Shown here: one piece after another, positions 31,250 to 41,546 of the stretch
Numbering within the stretch: position 1 is the stretch's first letter
How the letters are laid out: each line of letters opens with the position of its first letter
Assembly (NCBI GenBank): GCA_017165825.1
Contig: CM029369.1
Coordinates: 157,403-221,402 of the forward strand
Length of the DNA: 64,000 nt
Origin: Hepsetus odoe
Taxonomy: Eukaryota > Chordata > Actinopteri > Characiformes > Hepsetidae
Direction of reading: 5' to 3'
Translations under genes and position numbers: made by a program
The notes under the pieces: model-generated
Database searches by the model: none
What the model was told of the DNA's origin: nothing
Seen by the model: the letters and a program-made list of their open reading frames with translations, nothing else

Positions 31250-32575
31250 TGTCTGAGTCCCAGACAGTAGCTGGAAGACCATCCCAGAGACTTAAAGGAA
31301 GCCAGTGAAGTCTAGATAATATCAGACTAAAGTGATCAAATGTTCTAGATCTAGTAAAACTCTAGCTGCTGTGTTCTGGACTAACTGGAGTTTATGAAGC
31401 TCTTACTGGAATATCCTGACAGCAGGGCATTACAGTAATCTGGTCTTGAGGTGATAAAAGTGTTTATCAGTGTTGCTGCATCATGTAGTGTGAGTGAGCT
31501 TCTAAGTTTAGTGATGTTTCTAAGGTGAAGGAAAGCTATAGGGTTAGAGTTAAGGTTAGTTTGTCTCTAGCAATTTTAGGATGGAACAAAAGAACCTCTG
31601 TCTTTTCAGGATTTAACATCAGAAAATTAAGAGACATCCACTCCTTTAATTTCTCTTCTACAATCCTCAATTTGTTCTATTTTATTTGAGTTTATCGTCT
31701 GGTTTAGCTGAAATATATAATTCTGTGTCTTCACACAAAGTGTCTTCAAGATCTGGAAGAAGAAATAGCTGAGATTAGGTTGATCTACTGGATTAAAGTA
31801 GTCTAACCTCTCTGTTCATATGAGGTTTTGATCTGTATCTATATCTGCCTCGGGTTAGTCTGCCTCAGACTAGTCTGCCTAACCCTAACCCTAACCCTAA
31901 CCCTAACCCTGTATCTATATCTGCCTCGGGTTAGTCTGCCTCAGACATGCTGGGTTTGGTGTTTAGATTTGGATTTCTTGCGGAATGGTTTCAATCTTAT
32001 TGTTAAAGAAATCCATAAAAATATCTTTATTGTACATCACAGGTATCTGACCTTCAGCTCCTCCGTGGTTCTTCGTGAGTGTAGATATTGTGTTGAATAA
32101 AAATTTTGAATTGTTTTTATGGACTCTTAATGTGAATTGGTAGGCTGAGCATGCGAATGCGATTATCTAATGTGGAATGAAACATGTTCTTGAAACATTC
32201 AATGAGATTATCTAGATCTTCTGGACCAAATGGAGATCTAATAAGTGTTGATCTGGAAGGTTTTGATAAACTAAAGTCTATGAAGGACGTTGTCATACAG
32301 CTAACATGATCAGGTGGTGATGATCATGAAATTAGAGCTACTGTGGATCTGATGTGGGATGAGATGCTGATCTGAGATCAGTTTTGATTGGAATAATGAC
32401 TGTGATCTCCACCTGAACACCTGGTGTAAGGATTAGTCTAAGGTATGGTTCTGGTCATGAGTGGAACATTAGATTCTGGATAAAACCCACAGTATTGAGG
32501 ATGTAAAGACTCATTTCAGTGAGTCTGGTTCTTTCTCTACATGAATATTAAAGTTACTAACAATTATTACTTTAT
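31250..32575 (-). mobile_element. L2-like LINE (family B), decayed
   Basis: The minus strand near 32520-32570 encodes VSNFNIHVEKEPDSL, an endonuclease GDFNIHVE-type motif. At 31550-31640 it encodes LNPEKTEVLLFHPKI (post-RT block), and at 31330-31400 QLVQNTAARVLL. Order and orientation are consistent, with large internal losses. A telomeric-repeat insertion lies within it at 31835-31946. Confidence 0.6.
31835..31946. repeat. Interstitial telomeric repeat between 36-bp direct repeats
   Basis: Five AACCCT units at 31881-31910 sit between two identical 36-bp copies (31835-31870 and 31911-31946) starting GTATCTATATCTGCC and ending TGCCTCAGAC. Confidence 0.9.
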
Positions 32576-32587
32576 TTTTGTTACTTT

Positions 32588-32800
32588 ATTGTGGGTTCAA
32601 ACCCCTTACCAGTAGGTTGCCCTGAGGTACCCTTGAGCAAAGTTTCGTCCCCACCACTGCTCCCTGGGCACTTTCATAGCTGCCCCCTGCTGCACAGTGT
32701 GTGTTTGTGTGCATGAGTTAAATGCAGAGATCCAATTTCATTGTGGTGTGCTATGTACTCACAATGACAAGAATAGTCACTTTCATTCACTTTCACTTAT
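32588..32800 (+). mobile_element. SINE-T2 copy
   Basis: GGTTCAAACCCCTTACCAGT is followed by GGTTGCCCTGAGGTACCCTT, GCTGCCCCCTGCTGCACAGT and the T2 tail GAGTTAAATGCAGAGATCC. The A-box end is missing. Confidence 0.75.
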
Positions 32801-33034
32801 AAACTGCCAGACTTGTTAGAGAATTGCTGAACTTCTTTAGGAACTGTGAGGAGGTCCTGGTGGTCGGTAATCAGTGAAAATTCTTTTTTGTATTTGGGTC
32901 AAATATATTGAGAAAAATGGTTTCAAAAGAAGAGAAGTTTAAACCTGTTCTCTGACTAAAAACACTAGTGTTTTTATGTAGACACCTCCCCCCCCCCACA
33001 CACAGCCCCTTCATCAGGTTTAAACTCATGAAGT

Positions 33035-33257
33035 CATTGCGAGGTCACAGCAAAGCACACAATGAACCACAACAAAATTGGACCTCTGCATTTAACCCTG
33101 GGGTCTCCCAGTCCAGGAAGCTACACACGTGCAGCAGTGGGCAGCTATTGAAAGCACCCAGGGAGCAGTGATGGGGACAGTACCTCAGGGCAACCCACTG
33201 GGAAGGGGTTTGAACCCCCGATCCTCCGACCAACGCCCGAACCACTAGGCCGCCCAC
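33035..33257 (-). mobile_element. SINE-T2 copy, near complete
   Basis: The reverse T2 tail (CATTGCGAGGTCACAGCAAA, GACCTCTGCATTTAACCC) is followed by AGGGAGCAGTGATGGGGACA and the head AGGGGTTTGAACCCCCGATC to CGAACCACTAGGCCGCCC. It abuts the duplicated chst6 3' end. Confidence 0.85.
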
Positions 33258-33313
33258 TGTTCAGAAGATATGAAGATAAAGTCTGACATCTTTTAGATGA
33301 AAACAAATCACCA

Positions 33314-33438
33314 TCCATCCATCCATCCATCCATCCATTTACTGCCGCTTGTCCCAGACGGGGTCGCGGGGGAGTGCTGGCGTCCAACCCAGCGCACACA
33401 GGGCGAGGATGGGGGACGCACCCTGGACAGGTCGCCAG
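33314..33438 (-). mobile_element. 5'-truncated SINE-T3
   Basis: The reverse T3 tail (CCATCC units, TTTACTGCCGCTTGTCCCAG, CACCCTGGACAGGTCGCCAG) is flanked by the 12-bp duplication AACAAATCACCA (33302-33313 and 33439-33450). Confidence 0.9.
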
Positions 33439-33624
33439 AACAAATCACCAGAAAAAAAATATTCCATTGAAGTTTTTCCTAATATTTTCAGGATATAATG
33501 GCACTCCGTGCATGAGAAAGTGGCTTGTTTTTTCATAAATTTTTAAATTATGGATGTTTCTGCCCAAAAATGATAGCTTTGAGTCACACCTTTTGAACTC
33601 TTGACATCAGATGTATGATTTTTT

Positions 33625-34030
33625 GTTCAAGTCAAGTCCAGTCACTTTCATTTATGAAGCTCTTTTTACTTGTTGTTTTAACTGTTGTTGTTCACAAAGC
33701 AGCTTTACAGAATCCGGTCCAAGTCCCAGGTGAGTAAACCTAAACTCCCTAAACTGGAGGAAGAAACCTTTGGGGGAACTGAGCCTCAAGAGGTGGTGGT
33801 CCAGTGGTGGTACTTGTCTATGGACCTACGGCTCAAGAGGTCCCAGGTTCGAATCCCACCTCCAGCACTACCATCACTGGGTCCCTGAGCAAGACCCTGA
33901 ACCCTGAGTGTCTCCAGGGGGGACTGTCCCTGTAATTAGGACATGGAGGACACTCTGGATAAGAGCATCTGCTAAATGCTGTAAATGTAAGAGGGAAACC
34001 CATCCTCCTCTGGTCTACGCTGGATAATCA
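33625..34030 (-). mobile_element. LINE 3'-end copy carrying SINE-T1
   Basis: CACAAAGCAGCTTTACAGAA and CCCATCCTCCTCTGGTCTAC are shared with copies at 59930-60110 and 61085-61290. The middle is interrupted by SINE-T1 at 33794-33988. Confidence 0.7.
33794..33988 (+). mobile_element. SINE-T1 with 6-bp target duplication
   Basis: Complete T1 copy from TGGTGGTCCAGTGG to GCTGTAAATGTA, flanked by AAGAGG (33788-33793 and 33989-33994). Confidence 0.85.
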
Positions 34031-34419
34031 AAAAGAATGAGATGCACAATTTTTGAATGGTAACCAGATTTGAGAAAAAAACACCAGCAGCTGTTTGCTC
34101 ACACACGTTCCAGCAAGCACATTGAACATGATATCACATTTGACAGCACTCCTAATAATTACTATTACTTCCTGACAAGTAGACAACTGAGTGATTTGCA
34201 CTAAACAATAAAGGGAGGTGCTTTTCTTTTTCTGTTCATTTCATTCACAAAGGAAACCTGAGCTGCATGACCTTGACTGACCCCAAGGCACTTCCACACA
34301 CATTTGTCATGTACCTCATGACTTATGAAAGTACCCATATCATGGAAAACGGAGCGTTCCTCTACTTTTTCAAAATAAAAATACAGTTCAGGTTTCTAAA
34401 AATACCAATCACATTAAAA

Positions 34420-34508
34420 TTTACATTTAAATGAACAGTATTTAGCAGACGCTCTTATCCACAGCTACTCTGTGCTTTATCTCCACATATGATCTTCATT
34501 CTAGTAAC
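34420..34508 (-). mobile_element. L2 3' tail fragment
   Basis: ATTTAGCAGACGCTCTTATC is followed by GTGCTTTATCTCCACAT and CATTCTAGTAACC, matching the 3' UTR order of the L2 at 29140. Confidence 0.6.
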
Positions 34509-34509
34509 C

Positions 34510-34665
34510 TGCTAAACCAGATCTGAGACTAAAACACCAGCAGCTGTTTGCTCACACATGATATTACATGACTTGACAGCACTCCTAAAAATTACTATAA
34601 CTTCCTGTCAAGTAGACAGTTGTGTGATTTGCACTAAAAAATAGAGGGAGGGGCTTTTAACTCCA
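34510..34665 (+). repeat. Third partial copy of the chst6 downstream region
   Basis: ACACCAGCAGCTGTTTGCTC, GACAGCACTCCTAA-AATTACTAT and GTGTGATTTGCACTAAA repeat the text of 34085-34210. Confidence 0.75.
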
Positions 34666-34799
34666 GTCCAAACCACTAGGGAACAACAAACTCAAAACTG
34701 GAGGAAAAATCTTGGGAGGAACTGAGACTCAGAAGTAAAATCCATTGTCTTCTGGTTCAAACTGGATTATCAAGAAGGAAAGTGACTTCATTTAAAAAG

Positions 34800-34960
34800 A
34801 GTGTAATATTCTCACTGTGAAACACATTGCAGCACACAGTGAAAAACAACAAAATGCAACCTCTGCTTTTCAGCCATAAACATGGGCAGCTATTTAAAAC
34901 ATCCGGGGAGCAGTGATGGGGGTGGAACCTTCAGGGAAACTACTGGTCTGAAGGGCAACT
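34800..34960 (-). mobile_element. SINE-T2, decayed
   Basis: GCAGCACACAGTGAAAAAC, CAACCTCTGCTTTTCAGCC and CCGGGGAGCAGTGATGGGGG are in reverse T2 order. Confidence 0.6.
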
Positions 34961-35149
34961 ACAGACTCAACAATTACTTTAAAACCTTTTACCGTAGGGT
35001 AGTGATGGCCTAGTTAGGGTCTAGGCCCCAGTATCTGAAGGTCTGAGATTCAAACCCATGACCTTCCAATCCTGGGGTCTAGTCCCTGATAGTAGAGTCT
35101 TAAAACCTTTTAATGAATCCCACCTACAGAGACTGCACACCCAGCCACT

Positions 35150-35331
35150 AGGGATGCACAAGACAGTATATTTCTTATATAGTAAGGATAGTCCCAAGCA
35201 CAGATAATGGGGATGGGGAGAGGGGGAGGGTTACATCAGGAAGGGCATCTGCTGTAAAACTTTTGCCAAATCAGTGTAAAGACAATTAACCAGATTTTCA
35301 TGCTGGACTGCCACCAGTGCTGTAGAAGAAG

Positions 35332-35361
<30 letters not shown>
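35150..35361 (+). mobile_element. Short RTE-derived element with (GAA)n tail
   Basis: It begins with the RTE 5' end (CCACTAGGGATGCACAAG, GGGGAGGGTTACATCAGGAA, GGGCATCTGCTGTAAAAC, CACCAGTGCTGT) and passes directly to (GAA)12 at 35327-35361. No coding sequence lies between. It is either an internally deleted RTE or a SINE-like derivative. Confidence 0.75.
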
Positions 35362-35363
<2 letters not shown>

Positions 35364-35490
35364 CTTGGAATTCATTAAAAGGTTTTGAGCTCATAGTAGA
35401 GTCTGTAGATGGAGTTTATTAAAAGGTTTTTGTTTAGTAAGGAGTTATATAGTATATAATTATATATGGTCCATAGTTTAGAGTTGCGAA

Positions 35491-36208
35491 GAGTTACAGT
35501 CTGTAGTTTAGTGAGGAGTTATGGTCTGTAGTTTAGTGAGGAGTTATGGTCTGTAGTTTAGTGAGGAGTTATGGTCTGTAGTTAAGAGTAGTGAGGTGTT
35601 ACAGTCTGTAGTTTAGTGAGGAGTTATGGTCTGTAATTTAGTGAGGAGTTATGGTCTGTAGTTAAGAGTAGTGAGGCGTTACAGTCTGTAATTTAGTGAG
35701 GACTTATGGTCTGTAATTTAGTGAGGAGTTATGGTCTGTAGTTAAGATTAGAGAGGTGTTACAGTCTGTAGTTTAGTGAGGAGTTATGGTCTGTAATTTA
35801 GTGAGGAGTTATGGTCTGTAGTTAAGATTAGAGAGGTGTTACAGTCTGTAGTTTAGTGAGGAGTTATGGTCTGTAATTTAGTGAGGAGTTATGGTCTGTA
35901 GTTAAGATCAGAGCGGTGTTACAGTCTGTAGTTTAGTGAGGAGTTATGTTCTGTAGTTAAGATTAGAGAGGTGTTACAGTCTGTAGTTTAGTGAGGAGTT
36001 ATGGTCTGTAATTTAGTGAGGAGTTATGGTCTGTAGTTAAGATTAGAGAGGTGTTACAGTCTGTAGTTTAGTGAGGAGTTATGGTCTGTAATTTAATGAG
36101 GAGTTATGGTCTGTAGTTAAGATTAGAGAGGTGTTACAGTCTGTAATTTAATGAGGAGTTATGGTCTGTAGTTAAGAGTAGCGAGGTGTTACAGTCTGTA
36201 GTTTATAA
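35491..36208. repeat. 80-bp higher-order minisatellite
   Basis: Built of 25-bp monomers (GAGTTATGGTCTGTAGTTTAGTGAG type) grouped as 25+25+30. The GTGTTACAGTCTGTAG element starts at 35596, 35676, 35756, 35836, 35916, 35971, 36051, 36131 and 36186. That is exactly 80 bp apart, except for two 55-bp units that lack one monomer. Confidence 0.95.
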
Positions 36209-36594
36209 TATTTCATTACATTCTACAAAAAGGACTTACTTAAAACAATGTTCATTTTTATTTTGTTGCTGTGACTAGAAAATAAATAATATTCTGAACA
36301 AATCTTGAACAGAAATGTTCCTTAACTCCAGGCAAGTTTCCATGTTTTTCACAAAATGAAACTAAACTAATAATCTCCACAGGCATGTACTGATGTACAA
36401 TGAATGCATATATATGGACCTAACTGTAATATCACATGGTGGGTGTTCTAACCCAATCTAACCCAAGGAGATTTAAATATGTACAGTTTTAAATACAAAA
36501 GAAGAAGATGTGCATATACAGTACAACATATAGACCAACACCAGTTGAAGATTAAATGTATCATGGAAGTGGTGATTCTGGTGAACCTTAATGA
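36209..36594. other. No gene seen
   Basis: AT-rich unique-looking sequence upstream of an unassigned open frame. Confidence 0.4.
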
Positions 36595-36963
36595 ATGAAA
36601 GAAGAATGGAAGAAAGAAGATCTTAAATTGTTACACAAAGCTAAAGGTCACAACTTACACTATGTCTGTGATGTCTGTGATGTGATGAACCCTGCCAAAA
36701 CTGCTGGAGCTTTCAGAGAGTGGCTTCATCACAGCACTGTGTCTGACACCAATAACAGGTGCAAACCAGAAGCTGAGAAACTACAGAGAAATAAAGAGTT
36801 TAAGTGCTCCCCTGGATTTTTCAATGTTTCCACAGTGAATAAAAATGTACTACATAATAACAGCCGTCTCACTTTTAAATATAAAAGCTGTTACGGAGAA
36901 CCAGTCTGTCAAGGCTGGATTACTTTTTCAGGGAGGAAAGTGAACAAATGTATTGTCCTGTAA
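36595..36963 (+). CDS. Unassigned 122-residue open frame
   Basis: ATG at 36595, stop at 36961. The product is Lys- and Cys-containing, with a CDVCDV motif near residue 25, HNNSRLTFKYKSCYGEPV in the C-terminal third and no signal peptide or membrane segment. A second open stretch after the stop (about 36985-37090, reading QISEAEEQAAALLINGLKQ) suggests a decayed exon or gene. I do not recognise the family; no promoter or splice sites are convincing. It could be a chance frame. Confidence 0.25.
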   Translation: MKEEWKKEDLKLLHKAKGHNLHYVCDVCDVMNPAKTAGAFREWLHHSTVSDTNNRCKPEAEKLQRNKEFKCSPGFFNVSTVNKNVLHNNSRLTFKYKSCYGEPVCQGWITFSGRKVNKCIVL

Positions 36964-37264
36964 AAACAGACATTTGGAAAAACAAAAAATACAGATTTCT
37001 GAAGCTGAAGAACAGGCTGCTGCTCTCCTTATCAACGGTCTCAAACAGGTCCTGTACAGGCAGTGCTTCACCAAGATTCACGCTTATTTATTCAGAATAT
37101 TGATTCTGTTATAGAGGAAAAACGTTTTATTATCAGTGAATTAAACCTGACTCGGTCTAAACCTGAATTAGACCGGACTACTTTGTGTAGATTTTAATAT
37201 CAGCCTTTATAAAACAATCAAAACTGTTTTCCTTCTCGCGAGGTTTGTCCGGTGACTGCCGGTG
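36964..37264. other. Open but unassigned sequence
   Basis: It contains an open stretch (36985-37090) that looks codon-structured but matches nothing I recognise. Confidence 0.3.
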
Positions 37265-37273
37265 ACAGTAGCT

Positions 37274-37533
37274 GGGGCAGCGGTGTCCTAGTGGTTCGGG
37301 CGTCGGCCACGTGATCGGAGGATCGGGGGTTCGAACCCCTTCCTGATAGGTTGCCCTGAGGTACCCTTGAGCAAGGTACCGTCCCCGTCCCGCTCCTCCC
37401 TGCGATGGGCTGGCGACCTGTCCAGGGTGTCCCTCGCCCTGTGTGCGCTGTGTGCGCTGTGTGCGCTGGGTTGGACACCAGCACGACCCCGTTTGGGACA
37501 AGCGGCAGATAATGGATGGATGGATGGATGGAA
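37274..37533 (+). mobile_element. SINE-T3, complete, with 9-bp target duplication
   Basis: Head GGGGCAGCGGTGTCCTAGTG, B box GGTTCGAACCCC, body GGTTGCCCTGAGGTACCCTT, then the tail ACAAGCGGCAGATAATGG and GGAT repeats. Flanked by ACAGTAGCT (37265-37273 and 37534-37542). A TGTGTGCGC unit is repeated in the tail near 37440-37466. Confidence 0.92.
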
Positions 37534-37769
37534 ACAGTAGCTTGTGAAGTGAAATGTCTCCCTCTGCTGCCAGAACTGTAAACACACTTCAATATTCTAA
37601 AGCTTTGCTTTTAGATTAATAGATGTTGGATGTTTAAGAGTTAGACTCAGAAGCATTGCAGCAAAACAAGCATAGTGATGAGAGAAGACAAAGCTAAAGT
37701 CTGTTCTCAGAAAAACCTCCAGTTTTACTGTTGCCATAGTGATGTGAACGCCTATCAAGCAATCAATCA

Positions 37770-37773
37770 ATCA

Positions 37774-37816
<43 letters not shown>
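37770..37816. repeat. (ATCT)n microsatellite
   Basis: About eleven ATCT units follow an AATC run. Confidence 0.95.
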
Positions 37817-37959
37817 GGTCTATCTGTCGATTAAAAGAATGTGGATTTAATGATTATTATAAATAATTGAATATAAATGTATCTATGTGAATTATTACAT
37901 TTATGAATAAATAATGTATCTGCCCAGCATGCAAGAGAAGTAGAACTCCAGGGCTTTCT

Positions 37960-38230
37960 ATAGTTGCTATGGTGATGTGAGCGACATTTCTACTGACCAA
38001 TCAGTGAACTGCAAATGTTCGCTTTGAGCTAATTGTTACTCGTGATTCTGGATCGTGCTAAGCCCCGCCCTCCGGTCTGTCCAGCAGGGGGCGCTAGTTG
38101 TGCGCTTGCGCTTCTCCAGGACCAACAGAGCGCAGAAGCAGGAGATCCGCTGTGCAGCAGGCCACGCCCCCGCGCTGCTACAGTGTTGCTGCAGGAGGAA
38201 CAGGAGCTGCTCTCATCAAGGTGGGAAACT
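37960..38230 (+). promoter_or_regulatory. Promoter / first-exon block 1 of the zinc-finger cluster
   Basis: CCAATCA at 37997-38003 and the motif CCAGCAGGGGGCGCTA (38081-38096), which fits the CTCF core consensus. A GC-rich stretch follows (CACGCCCCCGCGCTGCTAC), ending CTCATCAAG/GTGGGA, a plausible splice donor near 38220. From 38079 to about 38230 it is essentially identical to blocks 2 and 3; upstream it is diverged. Its position before the first zinc-finger gene supports a promoter plus 5'-UTR exon. Confidence 0.65.
38081..38096 (+). promoter_or_regulatory. CTCF-like site 1
   Basis: CCAGCAGGGGGCGCTA agrees at every position with the CCASYAGRKGGCRSYR-type core. Binding is inferred. Confidence 0.6.
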
Positions 38231-38519
38231 TAGTTTTATTTGATCTTAATTTATCTCTTTATTTTACTTCATCGCTCGGAGTTTCCGCTCCATTGTCTAA
38301 ACTCTGGTGATTTGATGATAAAGGCATTAGTGGTGTTTGTCTGACGGAGGATATTTAATCATCTCTGATGAAGATAAACTGGAACCCTGCGGTGATAACT
38401 GTGCTGGTCCGGGTCTGGAGTTTATTCTTCTGTTGGATTTTATTGTCGGTTCTGATCCGGAACTGCAGCTTTTGGCTTTAACGTTCGATTTTTCACTTTG
38501 CAACTACCTCGGATCCGAT
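38231..38519. other. Probable first intron of zinc-finger gene 1; no gene seen
   Basis: Unique-looking sequence directly after the candidate splice donor. Confidence 0.4.
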
Positions 38520-38800
38520 ATAAAACATACAGCAACGCCCTAGCAACCACCTAGGATCCCATAACAAGCACCTAGAAACCCCATAGCAACCATGTTGGAT
38601 AGCAAAGAGGACACCCTAGCAACCCCTATAATCCAATTAAAAAAACACCTAGCAACCATCTAGAAACCTCTTAGCAACCACATAAAGATACCAAAGCAAA
38701 CACATAGAAACCACCATGGATACCACTGCTATTACCTAGCAACAACCTAGCAACCACTTAAAAGGCCACAGTAACCATCTGGCAGCTGCTGGGTAGAGCC
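38520..38800. repeat. TAGCAACC-type degenerate repeat
   Basis: The motifs CCTAGCAACCAC and CATAGCAACCAT recur at irregular 10-30 base spacing, on the minus strand GTTGCTAGG. This texture is common in fish genomes. Confidence 0.7.
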
Positions 38801-38994
38801 TCTGTGCTGCACTTCAGACATTCAGACCTTTTAACTTCAGACACCAAACAGCTGAAGCCCAACATTAAAGAACAGATGAAAGAAAACGTCCCAATCCGCT
38901 GATTTGGGGTTTATTCCACTGTAGCTCGTAGTAACTGTTCACCTGTAAAATCATTTCACTGAGCATTCGAGTCTAACTGACCCGACGTTCAGCT

Positions 38995-39197
38995 TTCATT
39001 TACATTTACGGCATTTAGCAGACGCTCTTCTCCAGAGAGACGTCCATGTCCTGATTACAGGGACAGTCCCCCCTGGAGACACTCAGGGTTCAGGGTCTCA
39101 GGGACCCAGTGGTGGTAGTGCTGGAGGTGGGATTCGAACCTGGAACCTCTTGAGCCACAGGTCCATAAACAAGCACCACCACTAGACCACCAACACC
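38995..39197 (-). mobile_element. SINE-T1 complete copy
   Basis: Reverse copy from TTTACGGCATTTAGCAGACG through GGTGGGATTCGAACCTGGAA to CACTAGACCACCAACACCC. Confidence 0.9.
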
Positions 39198-39245
39198 CTT
39201 CAGTGATTCTGTCGGCTGCACTTCTTTAATTCTGCTGTTTTCACT

Positions 39246-39430
39246 CTACATTTACATTTACAGCATTCAGCAGACGCTCTTATCCAGAGCGACTTACAAC
39301 AGTGCTTTATTTCCACAATAGATCATCGTCTTGGTAACCAGCACAGATCAGTAACTGCTGATTAGCTAGTACCAGCTAAGTAACAGACTAAGAGCCCTGT
39401 AACAAGTATATAAGTTTTTAAGGAAAAACC
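39246..39430 (-). mobile_element. L2 3' UTR fragment
   Basis: TTCAGCAGACGCTCTTATCC, CTTACAACAGTGCTTTATTT and GGTAACCAGCACAGATCAG are the same as the 3' UTR of the L2 at 29140-29400. Confidence 0.8.
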
Positions 39431-39434
39431 TCTA

Positions 39435-39778
39435 CTCTCTCTTTCTTAAAATCCTTGAGCGGGTTTTTAGCGAAAACATTTAAAAACACTTCAGTGTTTA
39501 TCAGACTCTGATCTGGAGCGGAGTGATGGTGAGAGTCTCCCTGGAGCTGACTGGGGTTCAGGGTTTTGTTCAGGAGTTCAGATGGTTCTGGAGAACATTT
39601 CAGCTGATTGTGCTAATGCTAATCTGTTATTATTTATTGACTACATTGGATAAAAGCTTCTTCATTTATTTATTGAGCAAAATGATTAAATATTGCAGAT
39701 CTGCAAACCCCCGTGTTATAATTTCTCTCACATGGAAAAGAAAATAGGATTTTATTATATCAGTAATATATTTTTTCA
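39435..39778. other. No gene seen
   Basis: The 74-codon frame at 39523-39747 has a leucine-rich stretch but no recognisable domain. Confidence 0.3.
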
Positions 39779-40031
39779 GGGGCAGCGGTGTCCTAGTGGT
39801 TCGGGCGTTGGCCCTATGATCGGAGGATCGGGGGTTCGAACCCCTTCCTGATAGGTTGCCCTGAGGTACCCTTGAGCAAGGTGCCGTCCCCGTCCCGCTC
39901 CTCCCTGCGATGGGCTGGAGACCTGTCCAGGGTGCGTCCCCCGTCCTCGCCCTGTGTGTGCTGGGTTGGACACCAGCACTCCCCCACGACCCCGTTTGGG
40001 ACAAGCGGCAGAAAATGGATGGATGGATGGA
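39779..40031 (+). mobile_element. SINE-T3 complete copy
   Basis: Same head, B box and tail as the 37274 copy, ending ACAAGCGGCAGAAAATGG and GGAT units. Flanks are AT-rich (ATATATT-like on both sides). Confidence 0.9.
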
Positions 40032-40529
40032 TATATTATTTCACACAGTGAACTGATGGAGAATTTCTAGCTGTATATTTCTGATGTTCGTGCTGTAATC
40101 AGAAGTTAAAGAGTCTGAGTATGAAATATCTGATGAGCTTGTGAGGATGCAGCAGAGAAAAGCCTAATTTAATGTTCTTCACCATTTGGTGGTGCTGTTC
40201 TGAGTTTGATTGGTTTAATGCTTCAAGGCTGAGCTGATCTGTTGCTTCCATCCGAAAAAAAAGAAAGCTCTTACAGTTTCCCTGGGCAGCACTAGCAGGC
40301 CAGAAATTTCACAAACTTTCAACGCCAGCATGCTTACACAGTACCGTGTTCTTGAGCTTTTTACTCTCCAGACTGCAGGAAGCTGAGCTTGATTTTCTTT
40401 GCCCCTGTGAAGTCAGTAAAGGTGTAAGTGCTGAAATACTTGAACTGTTGATAGAAGGGTCCACATATTTTTGGCCATAAACACATTAGCATGTCAGACA
40501 CAGCAGTGCTGTAGTCACCCAGAGTTAAA

Positions 40530-40662
40530 ACCTATCCATCCATGCATCCATGCATCCATGCATCCATCCATCCATCCTCTCATCCTCTGAGCAAGTGTTT
40601 GGGTGAAAGGTGGAGAAGCCCCCTGGACGGGTCACCAGTCCATCACAGGGGACTCTGTGACT
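40530..40662 (-). mobile_element. SINE tail fragment with CATC repeats
   Basis: CCATCCATGCATCCATGC repeats are followed by CCCCCTGGACGGGTCACCAG and TCCATCACAGGGG, the reverse of a T3-like tail. Confidence 0.55.
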
Positions 40663-40793
40663 AAATATTTCTACTATTCTCTTATTACTTTTCATATGTT
40701 GTTTTTAAATGCCTTTATTAGTTTTTTACAGAAAATATTGCCATTTTGTAGGACGTCCCGCTGCTGTCCTTTATCCTGCTCACTAAAAAGTGA

Positions 40794-41546
<753 letters not shown>

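Larger units (their letters stand above)
33258..34400 (+). pseudogene. Duplicated chst6 3' end (last codons plus 3' UTR)
   Basis: From TGTTCAGAAGATATGAAGAT onward this strand aligns with the end of the chst6-like gene (TGTTCAGGAGATACAAAGAT, then the stop). It continues along the downstream region: ATATTTTCAGGA-ATAATGGCAC, TGTTTGCTCACACAC, GCACATTGAACATGAT, CAAAGGAAACCTG and finally TTCAAAATAAAAATACAG. It is broken by a SINE tail (33314-33438) and a LINE 3' end carrying a SINE (33625-34030). No upstream coding sequence remains, so it cannot encode enzyme. Confidence 0.75.

Noticed and set aside
35491..36208. CRISPR-like regular repeats
   Set aside because: The repeats are directly tandem with no unique spacers, and the genome is clearly vertebrate; it is a minisatellite.
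37178..37592. Three overlapping minus-strand frames of 99-135 codons
   Set aside because: They run through a SINE-T3 copy with its flanking repeats.
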